Position numbers and translations under genes: made by a program. From contig NZ_AOHO01000067.1 of the NCBI RefSeq assembly GCF_000342005.1, positions 62,001 through 126,000 on the forward strand: a stretch of DNA of 64,000 nt. Direction: 5' to 3'. Positions within the stretch are counted from its first letter, which is position 1, and the number at the start of each line of letters is the position of its first letter. The stretch is from Amycolatopsis decaplanina DSM 44594 (GTDB lineage Bacteria > Actinomycetota > Actinomycetes > Mycobacteriales > Pseudonocardiaceae). Below the pieces are notes generated by a model, which saw only the letters and a program-made list of their open reading frames with translations, ran no database searches and was not told where the DNA came from. Shown in pieces: positions 62,363 to 64,000 of the stretch.

Positions 62363-63178
62363 TCACGCACGCTGGGCTCGTGCCGCCCCGACGCAGTACA
62401 CACCGAAGGCCACGACCCCGACGGCCACCACGATGAGCAGCACCGTGCCGAACGGCTGAGCGGCCAGGGTTCGCAGGGCGGCGTCGAGCCCGCCGGAGCG
62501 GGACGGGTCGTGCGTCAGCGCCGCGTATCCGACGAGCACCGCGACCACGCCGAACACGACACCCCTTGCCACGTAACCGATCCTGCCGAGCCGCTCCACC
62601 CACCGCCGGGTCCCCGACGGGAGCTTCGCGAGGTCGAGATCCTGCACGAAGGTCCGGCGTATCCCCTTCACCACCGAACCCACCGCGACGCCGAACACGA
62701 TGACGGCCACCACGATCACCAGGAACGGCCCGGCGGGCAACCCGAGCAGCCACGCGGTGAACTCCTGCTGCTTCTGGTCGCCGCTGCCCTGCTCGCCCGC
62801 GCCCACGGCGACTTTGGCGGCGTAGACACCGAGCGAGATCCCCACCACGCAGCGCACTCCGGACGTCATCCGCTTGACGGTGCGCTTCTTCTGCTCGTCG
62901 ATCCACGTGTAGCCGACGGCGGCCAGCAGTGCCTGCCACAGGCCGTACGCGACCAGCCCCACCGCCAGAACCCACAACAGCACACCGCCCACCGGGGTCG
63001 AACCGACCTCGGTGATCGCGCCACGTCCGTCGGCCTCCTGGCCGCCACCGCCGACGGCGATACGCACCGCCAGGTACCCGATGAGCAGGTACACCAGGCC
63101 GTAGCAACCCATCCCGACCCGTCCGAGCACCTGGACGGCCTTGTTGTGGCGCACCTGTCTCGCCTTCGTCACGGACAT
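62363..63178 (-). CDS. DUF1206 membrane protein
   Basis: A 271-residue protein with six predicted helices arranged as three repeated pairs. Each pair starts GRVGMGCYGLVYLLIGYLAV, SGVRCVVGISLGVYAAKVAV or GRIGYVARGVVFGVVAVLVG, as in the actinobacterial DUF1206 family. ATG 63178 has GGAGGT seven bases upstream, an excellent site that overrules a longer frame. Function unknown. Confidence 0.88.
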   Translation of the reverse strand: MSVTKARQVRHNKAVQVLGRVGMGCYGLVYLLIGYLAVRIAVGGGGQEADGRGAITEVGSTPVGGVLLWVLAVGLVAYGLWQALLAAVGYTWIDEQKKRTVKRMTSGVRCVVGISLGVYAAKVAVGAGEQGSGDQKQQEFTAWLLGLPAGPFLVIVVAVIVFGVAVGSVVKGIRRTFVQDLDLAKLPSGTRRWVERLGRIGYVARGVVFGVVAVLVGYAALTHDPSRSGGLDAALRTLAAQPFGTVLLIVVAVGVVAFGVYCVGAARAQRA

Positions 63179-63294
63179 CCGGCCCACCTCCTTCGAGTCT
63201 TCATCGAGTGTCGCGGCCGACGGCGATGACCGCCGCGTGACTGGTCCGTCCGGCCCAGCGCGAGGCGGGAACTCTCGTAGTGCGCCGAGATCGA

Positions 63295-63705
63295 CTAAGC
63301 GGAGAGCCAGTCGCCGGTGCCGCGGTGCCTGCCCAGTCCGACGGCGTCGAACTCGTCGAAGTGGGCGCCCTTGCGCACGCTCAGCCGCCGAAGTGCCCGG
63401 GAGATCGGACTGCCGTAGGCCGGGGTGGGTTCGTCTTCGGCGAGGTGCAGCGGACCGAGGACCGTCTCGCCGCTCTCCCACACCTGTGCGGCCTGCGTCC
63501 CAACACCGCCGAAGTACTCGGCTTCGACGTACGCCACGGCCCCGTGCTCGGAGCACTTGGCGAGCAGCCCGGTGTCGAACCGCGTCTCGGTCACCGGCAT
63601 CAGTGACAGGTTCTGTCCGAGCGACACGAACCGCGCGCCTTCGACCGAATCGAGCAATCGGCTCCGTGCGGACTCGGTGACAATGACGGCTTTCAGGCAA
63701 TACAT
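63295..63705 (-). CDS. Conserved-looking hypothetical cytosolic protein
   Basis: A 136-residue soluble protein with segments LLAKCSEHGAVAYVEAEYFG, VGTQAAQVWESGETVLGPLH and ISRALRRLSVRKGAHFDEFD, followed by GLGRHRGTGDWL. The mix of acidic and aromatic positions is that of a small single-domain protein, but I cannot name the family. ATG 63705 follows a GCAGGA stretch; a frame to 63942 has no family character. It sits upstream of the DUF1206 gene on the same strand. Confidence 0.6.
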   Translation of the reverse strand: MYCLKAVIVTESARSRLLDSVEGARFVSLGQNLSLMPVTETRFDTGLLAKCSEHGAVAYVEAEYFGGVGTQAAQVWESGETVLGPLHLAEDEPTPAYGSPISRALRRLSVRKGAHFDEFDAVGLGRHRGTGDWLSA

Positions 63706-63759
63706 GCCCGCATCCTGCCACTTCGCCGTCCTGCGAAGAATTTCCCCGGGCGATGTCGA

Positions 63760-63954
63760 TCGGCGCCGGCTACGGCTCCCACACCGGCGATTGGGGCGGC
63801 ATCTGCCGGCGACGGTGGTGTCGACCACGCTGCGGGAGCCGGCTCGATCTTCCAGGGCGCGGCCGACTTCGACCTCGAACTGCTCGAGAGCCGGACGTTC
63901 GACGGGCGCATCCAGGAGCTCGTCTACCGGCCCAGCCCGCACAGGTCGAGCTGA
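63760..63954 (+). other. Possible coding remnant near the window edge
   Basis: A frame ending at TGA 63952-63954 reads SIFQGAADFDLELLESRTFD and continues with protein-like composition to the stop, but upstream the frame is low-complexity and has no start. It may be the tail of a decayed gene. No family recognised; weak support. Confidence 0.25.
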
Positions 63955-64000
63955 CCATCCACAAAGGACGGTCGGGTCGATCGGGCCTACGAGGTGATGG

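Overview
The window is about 70% G+C and reads as a chromosomal segment of a mycothiol-making actinobacterium of the Pseudonocardiaceae type, most likely Amycolatopsis or a close relative (inference). The support is a mycothione reductase gene, many GTG and apparently leaderless starts, and secreted proteases of actinomycete type. There is also a gene set (proS, mtr, map, a penicillin-binding lipoprotein, a GNAT gene, ispG, rip1, dxr, a DUF2631 gene) that parallels the Mycobacterium tuberculosis Rv2845c-Rv2876 region. Long near-perfect intergenic hairpins recur through the window.

Left part (1-15.9 kb): the start of proS, a glyoxalase-family remnant, a 2-hydroxyacid dehydrogenase whose stop codon lies inside a hairpin, a phosphotransferase with degenerate catalytic motifs, a GNAT enzyme, yaaA, a secreted trypsin-fold protease, a PYROXD2-like oxidoreductase, two translationally coupled subtilases divergent from a large LuxR-type ATPase regulator, and a RIO-family kinase.

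16-34 kb: a DEAD-box RNA helicase with a long leader, bioF, GNAT, a second trypsin, an M15 lipoprotein peptidase, mtr, an MFS transporter with a divergent GntR regulator, then the reverse-strand housekeeping block dxr-rip1-ispG-GNAT-PBP-map. ispG and dxr belong to the MEP isoprenoid pathway, rip1 to regulated intramembrane proteolysis, and the PBP to peptidoglycan cross-linking.

34-38 kb: a secreted cyclophilin, then an overlapping reverse-strand array of SUKH-type immunity genes and unknown small genes with no toxin gene. At least two members are visibly broken.

38-48 kb: an acyltransferase, metH preceded by a convincing S-adenosylhomocysteine riboswitch, a MocR/PdxR-type regulator, an alpha/beta hydrolase, a cytochrome P450, and a DHA2 transporter divergent from a MarR regulator across four 15-bp-spaced operator repeats.

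48-64 kb: a 700-bp gene-free stretch of nested hairpins, a membrane protein/XRE regulator pair followed by an oxidoreductase, a PhoD phosphatase, a small secreted cysteine-containing protein, an Asp-nucleophile hydrolase, a GAF-ANTAR regulator with an unlisted 49-codon gene upstream, a SpoIIE-type phosphatase, an isochorismatase-like hydrolase, a class V aminotransferase-fold protein, a BNR-repeat secreted protein, a TauE exporter with a divergent AraC regulator, a short-chain dehydrogenase relic, a DUF1206 membrane protein and a conserved-looking hypothetical.

I saw no rRNA, tRNA, CRISPR array, insertion sequence, prophage or biosynthetic megasynthase. The most unusual parts are the decaying immunity-gene island, the riboswitch, the operator arrays and the hairpin families.
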